NCBI RefSeq assembly: GCF_004027225.2
Contig: NC_044290.2
Location: 9,006,906 to 9,070,905, forward strand
From: Strigops habroptila
Lineage: Eukaryota; Chordata; Aves; Psittaciformes; Psittacidae
Direction of reading: 5' to 3'
Length of the DNA: 64,000 nucleotides
This document shows, one piece after another, positions 1 to 15,100 of the stretch. How positions within the stretch are numbered: position 1 is the stretch's first letter; the number at the start of each line of letters is the position of its first letter. The notes beneath the pieces are model-generated. The model searched no databases and was not told the DNA's origin. It saw nothing but the letters and a program-made list of their open reading frames with translations. Made by a program: the position numbers and the translations under genes.

Positions 1-3000
1 GTATAAAAGCTCCATTCATTTCGTCATGGAAAGGCAACAAATTCATCTCTTTGCAATGGCACAGAGCTTGAAAAGTCAAGGATGCATGAAGTGTGATTGC
101 TCTGACTTACAAGGTGCATGTCCACAGCACAGGGAACGTGCTGTGGATGTGACGGCTGCTCACGCTCTTTGCCTTCAACCTTGTCTTTCACGGACACAAG
201 TACAAAGTAGGTGTGAAGCAGCTACCAAGTGAAACCAGTGATTTTTGTGCTGGTGGAAATGACTCCAGAAGACACAGCAATTAGGAGAATCAGTTGGCGT
301 GAGCACACAGCCCTATCCATGTTTGTATGGGATGAAGAAAACACAGATGTGACCTTTGTCAGCCACTCAGGGCACTAATTAGTGTCAGAGATAATAACCG
401 TTAAACATTAAAATCTGACCTATATATGCTACAGAAGAGGAAAAGGCAGCAATTTACTTAAGTCTCTATTATACTGCTCATGATTATAAGCTGAAAAACT
501 AGACCATATGCAGGAAACTTGTAATTAAAAAGCATCAATTCTCATTCTCCGCTTGTGGGGGACGTCAGGTCTGCTTTCCACAGTCCCATTCGGAATATAG
601 ACATGTGGGACAGTGTGATTAATCCTGGAACAGTCAGGAAGAAATCAAGTCAGTGGGAAAAGATCAGCTTCAGAAAACAAAAAGGACAAGAAAGAAAAAG
701 AAGGGAAAAGGAAATAAAACTCATTAAAGAATAGCCTTCCAGTATTTTTGTTTGACAAAGCACAGGTGTGTGTCAGGGTTGTTTTCCAGCAGGGCAGCCT
801 TGCCTCCCTCCAGCAATGACTAAACTGGATTTAAGCAGCGTACACAATGTTCTGAGGCTCCAGGGCTGAGCCAGCTAATACTTTCAGTCATGCTGAACAT
901 ACCATCCTTGTGTAGAGATCAACTAGTCCCCAGGGTCCCTGGGAGGAACGCGAATCTCTCTTCATAAGCCTGCATATTTCCCCTCTCTGCTCCCTTAAGG
1001 TCTCTGACTTCCAGCCAAGGAGGACAGATTGTCTAGAGGCTGTTACAGGCTCAGCACCCACAGGTGGAACCAGTTTTTCAAGAGCAGCAACACATGCTGT
1101 AAGTACATTCAGATTTGTTCTTCCAGCCCTGAGGAATGCCCTGAGTCAGGCTGAGCTCTATTCACTAAATTTGTCTGGAAATTGCAGTCAGGGAGGTAAT
1201 TCATGGCTGTTCCTTTGGTCTATACATAGGCATTGCCACGAGTGCAGGGCAGTGCAAAATGCTAAATCCTTACCTAGAGGCCACAGCTCAAGTGGCAGTG
1301 GCCACGCGTGGTGCGAGTTGCAGGAGCGTCAGGCACAGCAGGTCCAACTTGCTTGTGACAAGTAATAGCCTAAGAGGCTGAAACAATTCAGGCTGTCTAG
1401 TCCTGATCACCTGACGTGTGACAGGGACACAATCAATGGCTGGAAAATTTGACCTCTCATTTTGCATGCAAGGACTGCATTTAGACACTTTTGGCTTTAC
1501 CTGATTTCAGCTCTGCCATGGATCGCACTGCAGAATCACAGCTCATCTCCAGCCACCTCTGAGCTTTTGCCTCATACCAGCTTTTGCAGCTTTTGGCATT
1601 CCTAAATAAGAATGTCTTGGTCCTTAAAGCTCCTGTTCCTTTAATGATCATGAAGTTGAAACAAAAATATAAAAAAACCAACTGAAACTAATAAAATCTA
1701 AACTAAGTTTTGCATTATGGAGACTGTGACATTTTCACTATTGCCATGCTTTAAATAATTTAAAATGATTCCAAAGCAATCTATATTTCCTATTGACAAT
1801 CTCATGTTAATTTAATAACCGGGTGGCTGTAATTATCATTAACTGATTTACACTCTGACCGCATCTTAAATACACTTGACAATTTTTTCCTCCATTAGCT
1901 CTCGCAGCCCATCATCAAGCCAAGTTCACCCCTTCCAGTAATACCATGACTCAGCCCACTTAAGACAAAGCCCTCACGTCTGTCCCCCTGATGTCAACCT
2001 CTCTGTCCCCACCACCCCTGAGGACCGACTAGCAGCTCTCATTTTCACTGCCTTGGAAGCACTCACCCCAAACAGAGCAGAGTTCCCTAAGGAAAAGCCA
2101 GGGCTGGGAAGTGGTGATTGCACTTGGGAGAGGACATTTCCACAACTTATTGCTGGCTGGAGCCTGAACTACCACAGAAGGGTGGGTGGTGAGAGCCACA
2201 GGTTGGTTCCATGAGGACCACAGTCAGTCAGGGCCACCAGTTTGGCTGCTCTGAACAACATGAAGGTCACAGGTGAGACTTTTTGCCCTTGTAGCACTGT
2301 CTCATCGATTCGCAAAGTGAAACTGTGTCAGTTGCGGTAGAGACTTGGCTCTGCGTGTAGTTAAAAAATGAACAAACAAAAAGCCAGTGCAGAGGATTTA
2401 AAGCCAAGCTCTCCCTGTGCAAGTGTTGATAAGTGCTTTGTGGCAACAGGCTATTTCAGCAGTCGCGGTTCCTCTGCAAGCACTGAACAGAGCTTGGATT
2501 ATGCCAACAGTTTAATATGATGAGTTTTCTGGCGACACACATTCCTAGTGTCGATATCACAGTCTGTTAGAGCAGGTAGGTATCAGACAGGCTCCTCAGT
2601 GCCTCATAACTACATGTCCCTGTGCAGGATGGATGCACTGACAGCAGCAGTTGAAATTAACCTATTGTCTTCTTGGACAGTTCAGTGCTACTGCAGACCC
2701 CAGGCTGACTGGAGCATATTGAGCGCCTTTGCAGTGGCTGCTTAGACCTTTGCTGATTTGTGCTAAATCTTTCACTTCAGTTCCATGCTGCTCTTCTGTT
2801 TGTCTGTCATCAGACTTTGCAGGTAACTCCCTCCCTGAGGAAACTGCGATTTCTTTTGCTATTAAATTTAAAATTTAACTACAGTGATTATTTCCTGCAG
2901 TGGTGAGAATTTCTTCAGCCTTCCCACTCAGCATGTCTGTGGCTGCTGAGAAAACAAATTACCTGTATAAATATAAATGCATTTAATTGAAGTCTCCCAA

Positions 3001-5985
3001 GCAAGCCACCTTCTCATGATTGCTAGACTCTAAGCATTTTTTAATGGGAGCACCTGTGATTTAGAGTGGAGCATTTCAAAGCATGAAGGCAATAAGCCCC
3101 ATTCTTTGTCATTCTTCAGACATGACAACTTGCTTATTACCTCCCAAATAACAGTAAAAGTGATGCTTTTTCTGCTTTCACCAGCCTATTCAGAAAGGCC
3201 TTGAAATACCAAATAACAAAATGTGCTAGCATTTTAACTCTGTGCTGATACTTTATTACTCTGTTTGATTTCTAGTTTAATTGGTGGGGTTTTTTTTTCA
3301 CTCAATACATCTGTTTTTCTCAAACTCTGTTTCTTTTCCCTGTAGCTGACCTTTCCCTCACAACAGATCTGGCTGTAGCCAGTCTGACAGCATTACTGCC
3401 CCTGCCCCAAAAGCTGGCAGTTTATGATGCAAGACAGCTTAGTGATGAATTGCAACATTAAGAACTTGAACTGAACCACGCTCACAAACCAACAGTTAGA
3501 ACAAGCACATAGCACCCCAGAAAAGTAAATAAACTCTAAGGTTTATTCACCCACCGATGAGCAGCATATTTACTCTGCACAGAAGTAGTCCCCAGCATTT
3601 ATAAACTATTCACTAACCTACGTGCGAGAGAAAGAAGCCAAGGTCAGTTGCCACCAGGGGTCAGCACCGGATCAGCGCCGGGTGCTGCCGGACCGGCAGC
3701 AGCAAAGGTGGGCTCCGGGCAGGGTCCCTCTCGCCTGCTGCCACCAAAGCAGGAGCAGACAGACGGCCACGCTGCTCAGCACCCTCACAGGTAGTTTCCA
3801 GCACGAACCAGCCAGCACATCATCACTGATATTTCCACGAAAGGGCACACAGAGATAAGTTAGAGAAGAAAATAAGCAGCTGCTAGTTTGCTGGAAATGA
3901 AAAAAAAACATTAACAGTGGCAAGGAGGAAGAGTCTGTTGATTTACAGCATTTCTGTATCTTGTCCCTAAGGCCTCTGCTCTGCAATGATAAAGATAGTA
4001 TAAAGTTAAGCAAGCAAGGCTGCGGGGTGGGTAAGCCTCTCCCTGAACATGCCTAGTGCAAACGTAAGCTGTGCCAGGGACTGGGGAAAGGTTTGTGGAG
4101 GAACTTTTACCTTTGTAATTTAGCTCAACACTTAGGTGAACAAAGCACTCCCATGCTCAACTCTGAAACCAAGTGAGTGCATTTACCTGCTGCTAAACTG
4201 GTTCCTGGCACCAGAGCCCAGTGCCTGGAATCACTTGTTGCAGAGATGACATCTTCCGTACGTTAATTTAAACAACATATCTACACAGTTCATCACTAAT
4301 TAAAAATTTCACAGGCATTCATTTGCAAGTGGTCACCAACAGGAACATGCCACATCCAATGCAAAGTTCAATTCAAAGATTTCTTTATTAAAATACCTTT
4401 TCACATTCCTTATACTAATGCATTTGTATGGACACTCATGGGATGCTGGAAAGAACATTTGTCAACAGAAGAGTCAGTCATTTGTCAAAGGCTTATGATA
4501 CAAACAACGTTTGCATAGGAACAATAAATTAGAGATATTAGCCTGTAACTGGAGCTTGAAAATTTAAACGTTTGGAATGAGGTTATAAAACCCTTTTATA
4601 TTTCCTGCTGGTTTTGTGCCTTTGATGCAATGCTGAAAGCAGTAACTATATATGTACACACAAATCTCTGTCCTCCCTTTCACTATTTCTTAATTAAAAT
4701 GAGAACCTTCTTACCTGTGGCCCAGATCTTGTAGTGATTTAATCAGCAGTAAGAAAAGGAGAGCAATTGTAGTGTCAAAGACCAGCTGGTTAAGGGGTTG
4801 AGGACAGTACTTTTTCTATTTTGGTCTGTATTCTTTTTGTAAAGTAAAGCAACTGAGATAAACACAGCCTGCAAAGATTAGATCCAGGTCCCAACTGGAT
4901 CCATGTTAGTGGTTTATCATACAATAGAGAAAAAGGATAGGTATGGATTTCCATACTGGACAAACTGGACACAAATATGACTTCAGATCTCTCCTAAAAT
5001 CAAAGGAATAAGGATTATACATAACAGGATTTTCAGGTACAAACTCACTGACCTGGGTGTAGCATATCCACCCACCTGAAGACTGGTATTTTGCGTCATC
5101 CAAAATGACTGTGATGGACAATCATTCCTCGAAGGCCCATCACACCAAAGTAACAAACAAGCATCAGAACGTCTAAAGGGGAAAGGCAATTTAGTGAAGA
5201 ATAAAGAATATTTGTGCCTCTACTGATAGAAGCACTTGGTAAAGTACTGAATCTCTGAACAGTTATTCAAGTTTTTAGAGAGCCCAGAGCTCGCCCTTCC
5301 GTTAGGCCCTCATGGCAGTGTTACATCCAAGACTGGTCCAGCAGTCCAGCTGCTGCAGCACAGGGAGTTCAGCGCAAGCTGCAAGGTCATGTCAAAGTAC
5401 ATATATGGTGGGGCAAACTGTGCTGAGCTCTGTTCTGCCACAATAGGGTATCACTGATAACCAAGTTAGCTAGTTTAAAGCAAGTTCAAACATTTCTACA
5501 TCCTACTGGCATCACAGTAGTTACTGCACTATAGAAAGGTACTTCCTCAGCTGTAGCTTCCCCTTTTATTTCCTCAGAGCATGATGAATTGGAGGCTAGA
5601 AAGGAAAAATTGCATTAGCAGGAGAAATTAAAGATGAGAACCTAGGTCAGTGGTTTCTAGAGCCACTTTCCTATTAGAATTTTTATTTGTCATTTTTTCC
5701 ATTAAATGCTTTAGGGACATCTCTATTGTTCCCTCTAAGGAAATAAACTCTGAAAAGAAGAGCCCGGCAAACTCATAAATAAGTGCTGCAGAGTTTTTGA
5801 AACATTCACAACATTTTCCATCTTGGCTTGTTTTCTTCTCCCAGCTGATCTTTGAGATGACAGTTCTAAGTAGCATCACGATGCCCTTGTGTTCTCTGTT
5901 GGCAACAAGACCAAAAGAAGAAAGAAAAAAAATATGAGTATAAATGTTCCCCTACCCTCTCCTGTCCTTTTTGATCAATACAAAA
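1..5985. other. Non-coding sequence, no gene recognised
   Basis: I see no exon chain with splice signals, no RNA gene and no repeat family I can name here. Open frames are short and look like chance. A modestly GC-rich patch lies near 3620-3800. By human gene order this would be intergenic DNA beyond PECAM1 toward TEX2, or distal PECAM1 3' sequence. That placement is inference. Confidence 0.5.
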
Positions 5986-5989
5986 ACTT

Positions 5990-6140
5990 TAAATATAGTA
6001 ACATATTCCTCAGAGCACTGTACAATAAGCTAATAAATACTCACAGTTCCCTGGGGAGATATTAGTATTATCTTCATCAGATACAAAAGGAAATAAGACA
6101 GTGGGAGATTCAGGTTAACAAAGGCTAGACTGCAATTCTG
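5990..6140 (-). repeat. Probable MIR-family SINE relic (antisense)
   Basis: Read on the minus strand, the stretch resembles the MIR consensus I remember. It has a run equivalent to the 'aacctgaatctccca' end, then a 'gataatactaatatctcc' block, a 'ctgtgag' block, and a tail near 'gtacagtgctctg'. Divergence is high, as expected of an amniote-age element. No flanking duplications are visible. A RepeatMasker run would settle it. Confidence 0.45.
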
Positions 6141-9100
6141 TTAATCACCAACATCTGCAACTGAGCACTTACTGATACAAGTTGGATTCTTAAGGGAATT
6201 GCTGGCACTCAACAAATCCAAAAGTCAGATCCCTTATTTACTAATAGATGCTCAGCTTCAGTCCCACAAGAATGAAAACCTTTTCCTAAGAAGCACTTGG
6301 GTATCTCAGCAGTGAGCAATGCAGCGTTCATCTTTAAGACACCATGTTTCTACAAGAGACTGTTCTTTTGAGTAAGTTATTTTCGGTACACAGCAGGGAC
6401 ATAGAAAGCTGGCACTGAGAACCACAAAAGGCAGTGTGCAGACAGAGTCCTCCTCTATGCTAGCCAATGGGAAAGGGCAAAGAGAGATCCCAAACTTCCT
6501 TGTCTTTCCATTATATGACAGAAATAATTCTGTCCACTGAGGATTCACAACTGTCAAGTCTTTCCTGACATCAGTTGTCAAAGCAAGTCTTCCTCCAACA
6601 AATATCTGCTAAGAGTACATGGTGGCCTCTAACCTAATAGTTTAGACTGTCAGCACCAGGCGCCTAATTCCTTCTGTGGACTTACCCCCAAAGGATTTGC
6701 CCCGTGAGTCAGAGGCAGGAATTCCTGGTTTATAATTCAGTGTTTATTTCAGAGTATCACCTTGTTTTTTCATATCCTGACTGCCTGAAACCCCCCCACA
6801 ATTTTAAATGGACACATCCTTCATCTTCATTTCCTGTCTGAAACTATTGTGCCATGGTAATGTGCACAGTTAAACACATGCCAGGTCTCCCTTCAGAACT
6901 GGCTGTGTTGTGCTGTGTTGTGCTGGCAATCTGAAATAACACCACTGAGAACTTACAAAATACTTTTGGGGTCAACTGAATAAGATGAAAAAGTAGCTGA
7001 AAAAAACCCAGACATTTCTCTAAATAGCTTTAAATTGTACAGGTTTCTGTCTCAGAGGGTACATTCTCAGGTTGAACAAAGAGGCAGCTAAAAGTACTCT
7101 GTGTTCTGACTGAGGCTGCCAGTCCTCGTGTACCCCTAAAACAGACTCAAACAAACAAACAAACACCCATCCGAGAGGTAACAGGAGAGGAGGAGATATG
7201 AAGTCAGAACGTACTGCTGAGGTAAATTTGACACAATACCAATTAGTATTTGGCGAAGGGGCTATCTCATTGTTAAGATATTTCCTTCAATATGTTTTCA
7301 GAAACTGGGACCATTAAATAACTTAGAAAGATTGCCAGCTCTGATTTCAGGAAGGAAACCTCCTCCCAGTTCCTCTCTAAGTAATTCATTTCTTTTTGCA
7401 AATACTTCCTATGGATGGCATTTGAGATACAAATTTCTGAAACAGAGAAGAAAGAGGGAAGCAACCCCCAACCCAAAACTTTACGTTCCTTACTAAATGA
7501 CCTAAAAGACATTCAGGTTCAAGGTGCTCTGGACTGCAAATCAGTCAGAACCTGCACTGCTATTGGGTCTTTATACAATTCAAGTAATTCAAACTTTAAC
7601 TGATTGTTTTTCTAATGCACCACCTTTCTTGACATAATACAAACACTTCCAATGCCTCTGTGTAACACAATGTTTATTGTCAGTACATAGTGTTTACTAA
7701 AGCCTCGAGCTCAATTTTGTAATGGTGTCTCAGTGAAGATGGAGCGAAGTTCCTAGATTTCCATGCTGGATTATTTTTATTCTGACAGAATTTACGTAGG
7801 GGCAAATGCACAGGAGCAGGGCTAGCACTCATTCAAATTATTTGCTTCATCTTCCTCCACAGCACAATACTCTGTCTTGCCTGTGACTTCTGGAAGATCA
7901 ATGCCAAATTTAGAGAGTGAAAAGGACAGCAGGATCTGACGTTGACCCTCCACCATCATTACTGAAAGAGCTGGAAAGGTTGCATGTCCTCCTGTCTCTG
8001 AAAACATAGGTCTTAGCCAAACACTCCTCTCTGCTGTGGTGCCCTTTATCCCACACTTCTGGAATACCTATTACTTCTCAGAGTCAGATTCTACGAATTT
8101 TTTGACAGGTCACTATAGCTAAGTGATCCATCTGGCATTTCAGGTGATTAAGATGCCAGCTGACCAGCCTGGCTCCTGAAGGCCTTTCCCTCACAAATTA
8201 AGGGAGTAGGAGATCAAATTCACCTCTGAGCCAAATCCTTCATTTGGCTATAAAGAAGCAGAACAGCTGAGAGGAAGCTTAAGCCTCTTGATCACTTTAT
8301 AAGGAGCATTTTCCTTTCCATGAGTAGGATCAACAACTCCTCTTTTGGACCAGACCTCTGAGGTACATCACAGTTAAGCACTGTGTCAAGATGAGCTACA
8401 GAAAAAGCACAGTTGCAAGAAAATAACGATGGAAAGGACCTTAGTCGCTCCCTGCTTCTTGGGTACTCATTTATGTGCCTGAAAAGCGCTGAGAGGCACA
8501 TAGCGGGTATAGAAAGTCTGTAAAGAAATTTATCTGTTCAGTCCAACTTTCGGTCACTTATCTGGAGAGTTCAAAAGAGGGATCATGCTGCTTTTTGTCA
8601 CAGGCTTTGTTGGGACTAGAAATGGGAATTTAAAAAGCAGAAGATGGGAATGTGGGGTTTTTTGCTATGTCCTTTAAAGCACTAATAATTCAGAAAAAGG
8701 AATAGTTATTACATTAAGAACATCATCTAAGGAGAGTACAATGTCACAGATATGAACTGAGTAAGGCTCATTCTAGGAAAACTCAAGGAAGAAGTGCAAG
8801 TGTTATAAAGGTGACTTTTCTTTGGGGTGGTTCTGCAAACGGGGTTAGTTTTACAGAATAACTGGTTTTATTACTCTCCTGCTATTAACACTGCCCTCGG
8901 CTGTGTCTCTCCCTTGAATCTAACATTATTACTTCACAGATTGTCTGGTTTATGAGCTTTAATAGCCCAATTAATTATGATGAAAATGATTCACATGGGG
9001 CAGTCAGTGTGTTTTCACTCAAGCAGCCTCATTATACTTCCACAGAGTGATTCTTTTCTCATTTTTGGCCACAGGAAGAGAAAACAACAAATTCTTCATA

Positions 9101-12100
9101 AAATTTCCATCTTTATCCAATGTCCGTTATAAAGATGTAGGGTGTGGGGAAAAAAGGACAAAACCTCCCCCCTGAGCATACACCAGATGTCTATCACAGG
9201 CACTCTTGACCACTCTTCCTTTTGTGTGGGACAGGGACACACTTTCTTCTGCAGAACTCCCCAGGGAATGCCTGGTGCAACCCACAGGAGGGTCCAGCTC
9301 CAATTATATTTAGAAAATTGAGAGCAAAGACTAAAAACAAACCTTTAAACTAAGAGAGACAATGATACCATAAACCCGACTGGCCTGTTAACATACGTCT
9401 GTTTATTGTAACAGAATCTGTGACCTTCAGTGCACTGCCAGTGTCTGTAAATAATACAATGGGCTGCCTTTTTATCCCATGGGCATGTGAGTGCTGATGG
9501 AGCCTTTCAAAACTCAAATGGATGCCATAAACTGACGTAGACTGTGCTATTGTGATTCTTATTTATGAGTCTGTCTTTTTAAGTACAAGTTCCAAAGTCA
9601 CAAAGTGGATGGCAGAAAAACACCCCGTCTGCGTGGTTTGAGGTTGGGTTAGATATCTTACCTAACGTTCATAAATGCACTCCTGAAATGTAAGTTCCCT
9701 GCCTCTTAGACCTCTTGAGAGAAGAGCAATGGCTCATTCAAGACATTTATTCTTTTTTTGTTTTAAATCCATCTTTTTTTACCATCTTTTTAGCCCTATA
9801 AAGCTGGTCACCACCTACACAACCCTCACAAAACTTGTTTAGCTGAGATCCTCCATGGTTCTATAATGGATGGTTATATTCTCACCTTTGGTTAGAGCAA
9901 CATAACTGACAAAGCTATGTACTCCAAGGTAAAACTTCATTTCACATCTTGGGAAGGACCTCACTTCTCTGGATGTTCCAGTCACAGAATGTATGTGCGT
10001 GCAAGAGAGCAGGCACATCCCGAGGAGATTCAGTGGCACTGAACACCCTATAGATTTTACATATGGGACTGGAACCCAGCTCTGTCCCCAGTGATACATT
10101 AATCAGCTTAACAGGTTTTTCTATGCAAGTCTTGAGTGCCTCAGGTCCATGAGGACCTGCAGCAAGCAGCAGCCATCCCCAACCTTGTGCCATTCCAGCA
10201 GCATGAGTGTCTGTGGTATGTATCCAGAGCTGTGCAGGTGTTCAACACAAATGCTTGAAGATTATTATTTGTCATCTGCCTCCTGTAGCAGCACTACCAA
10301 ATACCAGTTGTTCCATGGACTTTTCAAGCTGACCATTCTATAAATGTCATACTGAAAGCCTGATTAGTAAGAACATATATGAAGGGATTGCCCAGTAGCT
10401 GTCCAGTAAAGATCCTCAACAACAAATAAACCATTAAAAGGCAGCAACACTTGAACATTATTTCACTAGATACACATTAATCTCAATCGAATTTCCCTAT
10501 ATTTAACAGCTTGCAAAATAAAATACAGTGTATAAATTACAAAATGGCACCTTGCAGAGTCATCAGTTCTATGGTCCAGAAAATAAACTCTTATGGTTAA
10601 TCTAACTTTTTTTTGTTCACCTTGCAATGATGTAAAAGTGCTGCCTACAACTAAGGTTCAAGCTCTGGTCCTAAGAAGTATCCAAGCACTCGCTTAATTC
10701 AAGAACATGGGTGGGACCAGTGTCCCTGCAACAACCACATAGAACAGTACATGTTTGACAGCTGTCCTGATTATGGTTTAGAGCAGAAGTCCCTACAGAG
10801 AGGACAAACTGTTACTGGACAAGAAAAGAGTCTTCCTTTCAGAAGCAAGTTCTCATGAGCATTATATTTCCCCTTCCAATTCCTTGCCAGAAAAACAACA
10901 CACTGCAGAAATCCGGTATAGGATACAATTTTCAGAGCCAAGTAAGAGCCTGCAAAGACACCTGAAGTTTTATTACTAAAAAAATGCTTGTTCCCAACGA
11001 AAGCCTGAGAGCTGGTGGGCTCTTTCCATTTAGGATCAGTGAACTTTAAGATTAGATCTTAGTATTTTGGGGAGGTTTTAAGTGATTTATCTGTTCAGAA
11101 GTTTCACAGAATACCTTCAAATACTAAAACATAACTATTTCTTTGCCCTCTGAAAGTAAGGCAATCCAGAGACATAAGGAAAGTAACTCTGCTTTTAGAA
11201 GAGGACTTAAGTCTTGTTTAAAGTGCTCTTTTGTATGGTCTGTTAAGATATTTCACATGTGACAAAACTAAGTGCTGACTCCTGAAGGGTATTTTCTTGG
11301 AAAGTATATCAAATTCAGTGGAGAGAGGCCGTGCCAAGGGAATTCATCTAAAGCAGAGTGTTTGGATTAAGACTCTGGGTTGATCTGGCTAGCATTTTTT
11401 CCTATAAATGTGGGATAGTTTCTGAATCTGTGTTTTTTCTTAGTATGTGTTCTCTAAATAGCAGAAAACCTTGATCTTCGCATAGGCACAACAGTTGTGT
11501 GCATTGTTAAAAGTTCTCTAAAATCATTAAATGAAGGATATTATGAAAAGTGCCTCTACCATAAATAGACCTTAATAAAGGTCTTTCAGAAACTCCCTTG
11601 CCAGCCAGCAGAAGTAATGAGGAGACTGGACACAGGTGAATCTAACTTTGCAGATGATAATGCTAAAGCCTCTTTCTCTCCTTCCTCTATGATTACAGCA
11701 CCTTATAGCAGTGCACAAACTTAATTTCAGTATAAAACTGATCTCAGTGTTTGGCAAGATTGATCCCTGCATGTTTAGCCAGTTTGGCATGGGAAACATG
11801 TAAAAGCTTTTTGAGTCCTGAAAGCTGACAGAAGTGACCAAAACCACTGCTGAGCCGGTGCTACATCAAAGCTTGACTTTAAGTGGACAAAACTCCGTGT
11901 AAGGTTTATGAAGTGAGGTATTAATGAGCTGTAGTTTAGTCCTCTGCCATAATGTATTGTGCTTACAGGAAGGAGGAAATGAGGAATTCTGTATAAATTC
12001 CAAACTTCAAACAACGGGATGTTTGCTACCCCAAAGCCACTAGGTCACAATAACAGATATCCCGCCTCCTTGTTATCTGTCACCCAGATTCAAACTAGTG

Positions 12101-15100
12101 TGGCTTTCTAGCTAAGTGTCAGATCTTTACCAGGAGAATGTCATAATCTGTGTCCTTTGAACGTGCTGCTGAAAGGCTGTATGATTTCTAAAAGGAACTA
12201 ATCAAGTAAGCCAGCACGTAGCCTCCGATGAAAGCACAGTGTATGGTGCTTTTGCTCATTCTTTGCTATATCAATCTTTTCTCAACCTTTTTAGTTCATT
12301 CCTGTTAAAAATATGAGATGTTTTTTACTTGAAACACACTGGTTTTATTGTGATGAAAGAGAACAGAGGGATGTTCATATAATACCTGGCTTTGCCTTAC
12401 AGAAACAGGTAAATGGGATATTCTGGATTCTAGTCATATACAGAAAAATTGGCCAAGCTTTCCTAGCAGGGCAACCAAGAAGCTGCAGATTTCATGAAAG
12501 GAATCAGAGCTGAAGGTTTTGTGCTGGTGATTTCTAAAAGATTCCCAAGTCTAACAATGGTAGGTGGATTTTTGGATCTCTGATGTACTCAAACTCTTGC
12601 TTTTAGTTAGTGGGGGTTTAAATTCAAAGAACATATTTTTACAAAAGAATACATTAATGGCAGGAATTTAAGACACTGTCATCCCCATCTGCTCTGCCCT
12701 TCCTTGTTGCTGGAGGTTATAGAGAAGAGAATATGTGCCTAAAACCAGTTGCAAGGTGAGATGCTAGATCATCAACTGAAGATGCTGAACTGCACATACT
12801 ACATTCTGCCAAGCCCTTTATTGGAGCAGTAGCTTCTAACAGAGAATCTTGGCAGGCAGCTTGGGAACAGATCTTACACAGAGGCATGCACGCAATTCAG
12901 CTTTGCATTTGAGGTTCAAGCAAGGTCAGAAGCTCCCTGCATATTTGTGCCTTACTGGAACCATCTGGCTTTGCCTAATTTTTGGCTGAGGCTATTTTAA
13001 GCATTTTGGTCTGGAGTCAACGTCTCACAGATCCAGGCTTTGGTCTAGAATATGTCTTGAAATCTAAAGATCCAAAGAGTTTTTATTTTGGAGAAGGAAC
13101 AAGTTATTTGTATGACTTCAGACTGCATGCAACTAGCATGGGCTCCTAAGGCCTGAGTTTTGAATAACACAACAAACCCTCAGACCCTATGAGTTTTCTT
13201 TATGCTGGAAAAGGCTTTCAGAGGGAAATTCTGGCTCAGTACAGGGGTGTTAAGCCTGAGGCTCAGCAGCAGGAAAGTATTTGAGCAGATTTCCTGATTG
13301 CTAGGGCTGATTTCTAATAGTTTGTTCCAAACCACTGAATGCAAAGGGGATTTCTCATGCCTCTTTCCACTGGGATATATTTATTTTTCCATAGTACATT
13401 GTTGGTTGCAATAGGATTCTTACAATTTCCTGTCTCACCACTGCAGTTGCTTGCAAGTGACCAACTCATTTTTCCAGACTTAGCAGCATAGAGGCTGGCT
13501 CTGCATTTTGTTCACTAGATTTCCATTTTCCTAATAAGAAATTAGTAGTAGTTATCTTGCAATAAGAAGCCACTATGAATTCAATTCAGTGCACATCAAG
13601 GTCAGTGCAAAGCCTATCACTGGCTTCTGTGAGCTTTGGATCTGATACAGACCAAATGAAGAGTTCACTGTAAGGATGTGTTAATACATTGCCTTCCACA
13701 AGCAGTGCTCTGAAAAAATGTAAGGAAATCTGGGAACTGGAGTTGGCTCTAGTCTTCTCAGCAATATGAACAGAAGTGTGCTGCCCCAAGAACTCAGATC
13801 AATGTGGAGGGAAATGATGGAGCTGACATAAAGAACTACTATAGAGATGCTTGGACCTCCTGCCCCTACTGTCTCTTTGGAAGACGAAAGATGTGATGGA
13901 AGTAAATCATACATCTAAAAGAGCCTCCACCCATGCAGCTGAATTTAGTATCTGACACATCCTGACCCCCCCCCTCAGGAAGAGCATCAGCTGCCAGCCT
14001 GGCCTGTTGGGACTCCAGCTCAGGCAAAGTAGGCAGCGGGGCCAGTCATTTTATCATTCTTGGCAGTCTGCTGATTCAGACAATTGCCTGTTTGGCTTAA
14101 GTTTTGGACTGTCTCAGTTCTTTCTGAACAAAAAGCAACAGCTCTGGGACTGGGCTGGATATTCCTGACTTCCAGTATACTACGGCCTTCTCATAGAGCA
14201 ACCAGAGAAAGCAGCATTTTGAGGAAATTGGCTCATCTTGGTAGGTGTGAAAGACATTTTAGGTAAAGGTGTTATAAACCTTACTGGTACCAACTGCGAT
14301 CATCCCCCAAATTGCCATTTGGATGTAAGGCTTGAGTTAAAGCTGAGGCTTGAAGCTTTAGGTATTTTATCTAAAATGCTGAAGTAACAGCCTATTGCTC
14401 AAGAAAAGGTTTTAAATCAATATGTGGGTGAGCTTCCCAAACACTAAACCTTTCCCTGAATTAAACTAACCTTTCAGTAACAATGCAAGGACAGCTTCAT
14501 GTCTTTGATTTGCTTCCAGAGGCAGTGCTATTGACCAGCATCCTCCTTAAACCTCTCATTATATCAGAGGGAATCTAGTGTCCAAATAAAGAGGCTGACA
14601 TTCTCTATCTGCACAGTACTATTATTTTGTTTGCAATCAAAATACACGTGACTAGACTTGAATGTTGCAAATATCCTGCTTTTCCTACTTTTTCCTATTA
14701 CTGTAGTTAACCACATGCAGGTCTTCTGGGATTTGAAATGTGCATTTGACAGTTTGTTTCTGTCTGTCTTTACTGTAACAACTCTTTAGGCCTGGTGCTC
14801 AGAATAAGGAAAGCAGCACAGCAGATAGGACGGGAAGTCTTACCATAGTGTGATGGAGACTCTGAAATGATAGTGACAGGAGATAACATACCAGGAAAAT
14901 AAGAAGAAAAGGAACAGCAGATACCTCGCAGACTGCCAAAGCCCTGGAGCATGGGAAAGGTCAGAGCATTATCTGCACTATGGATTCATGATTTGGGGTA
15001 AGGACAAGCAATTGCTGTAGAACTCAAAATACAAGAGAAGTTGGTTACTAACATGGCATCTGCCTTAATGGGAAAACAGCATTGAGATCCATCAGAAAAA

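Noticed and set aside
3672-4013. A 113-codon minus-strand frame with a hydrophobic, signal-like stretch
   Set aside because: The hydrophobic run is internal and follows a Phe/Ser-rich start, with no supporting exons or family match. Probably chance in a small GC-rich patch.
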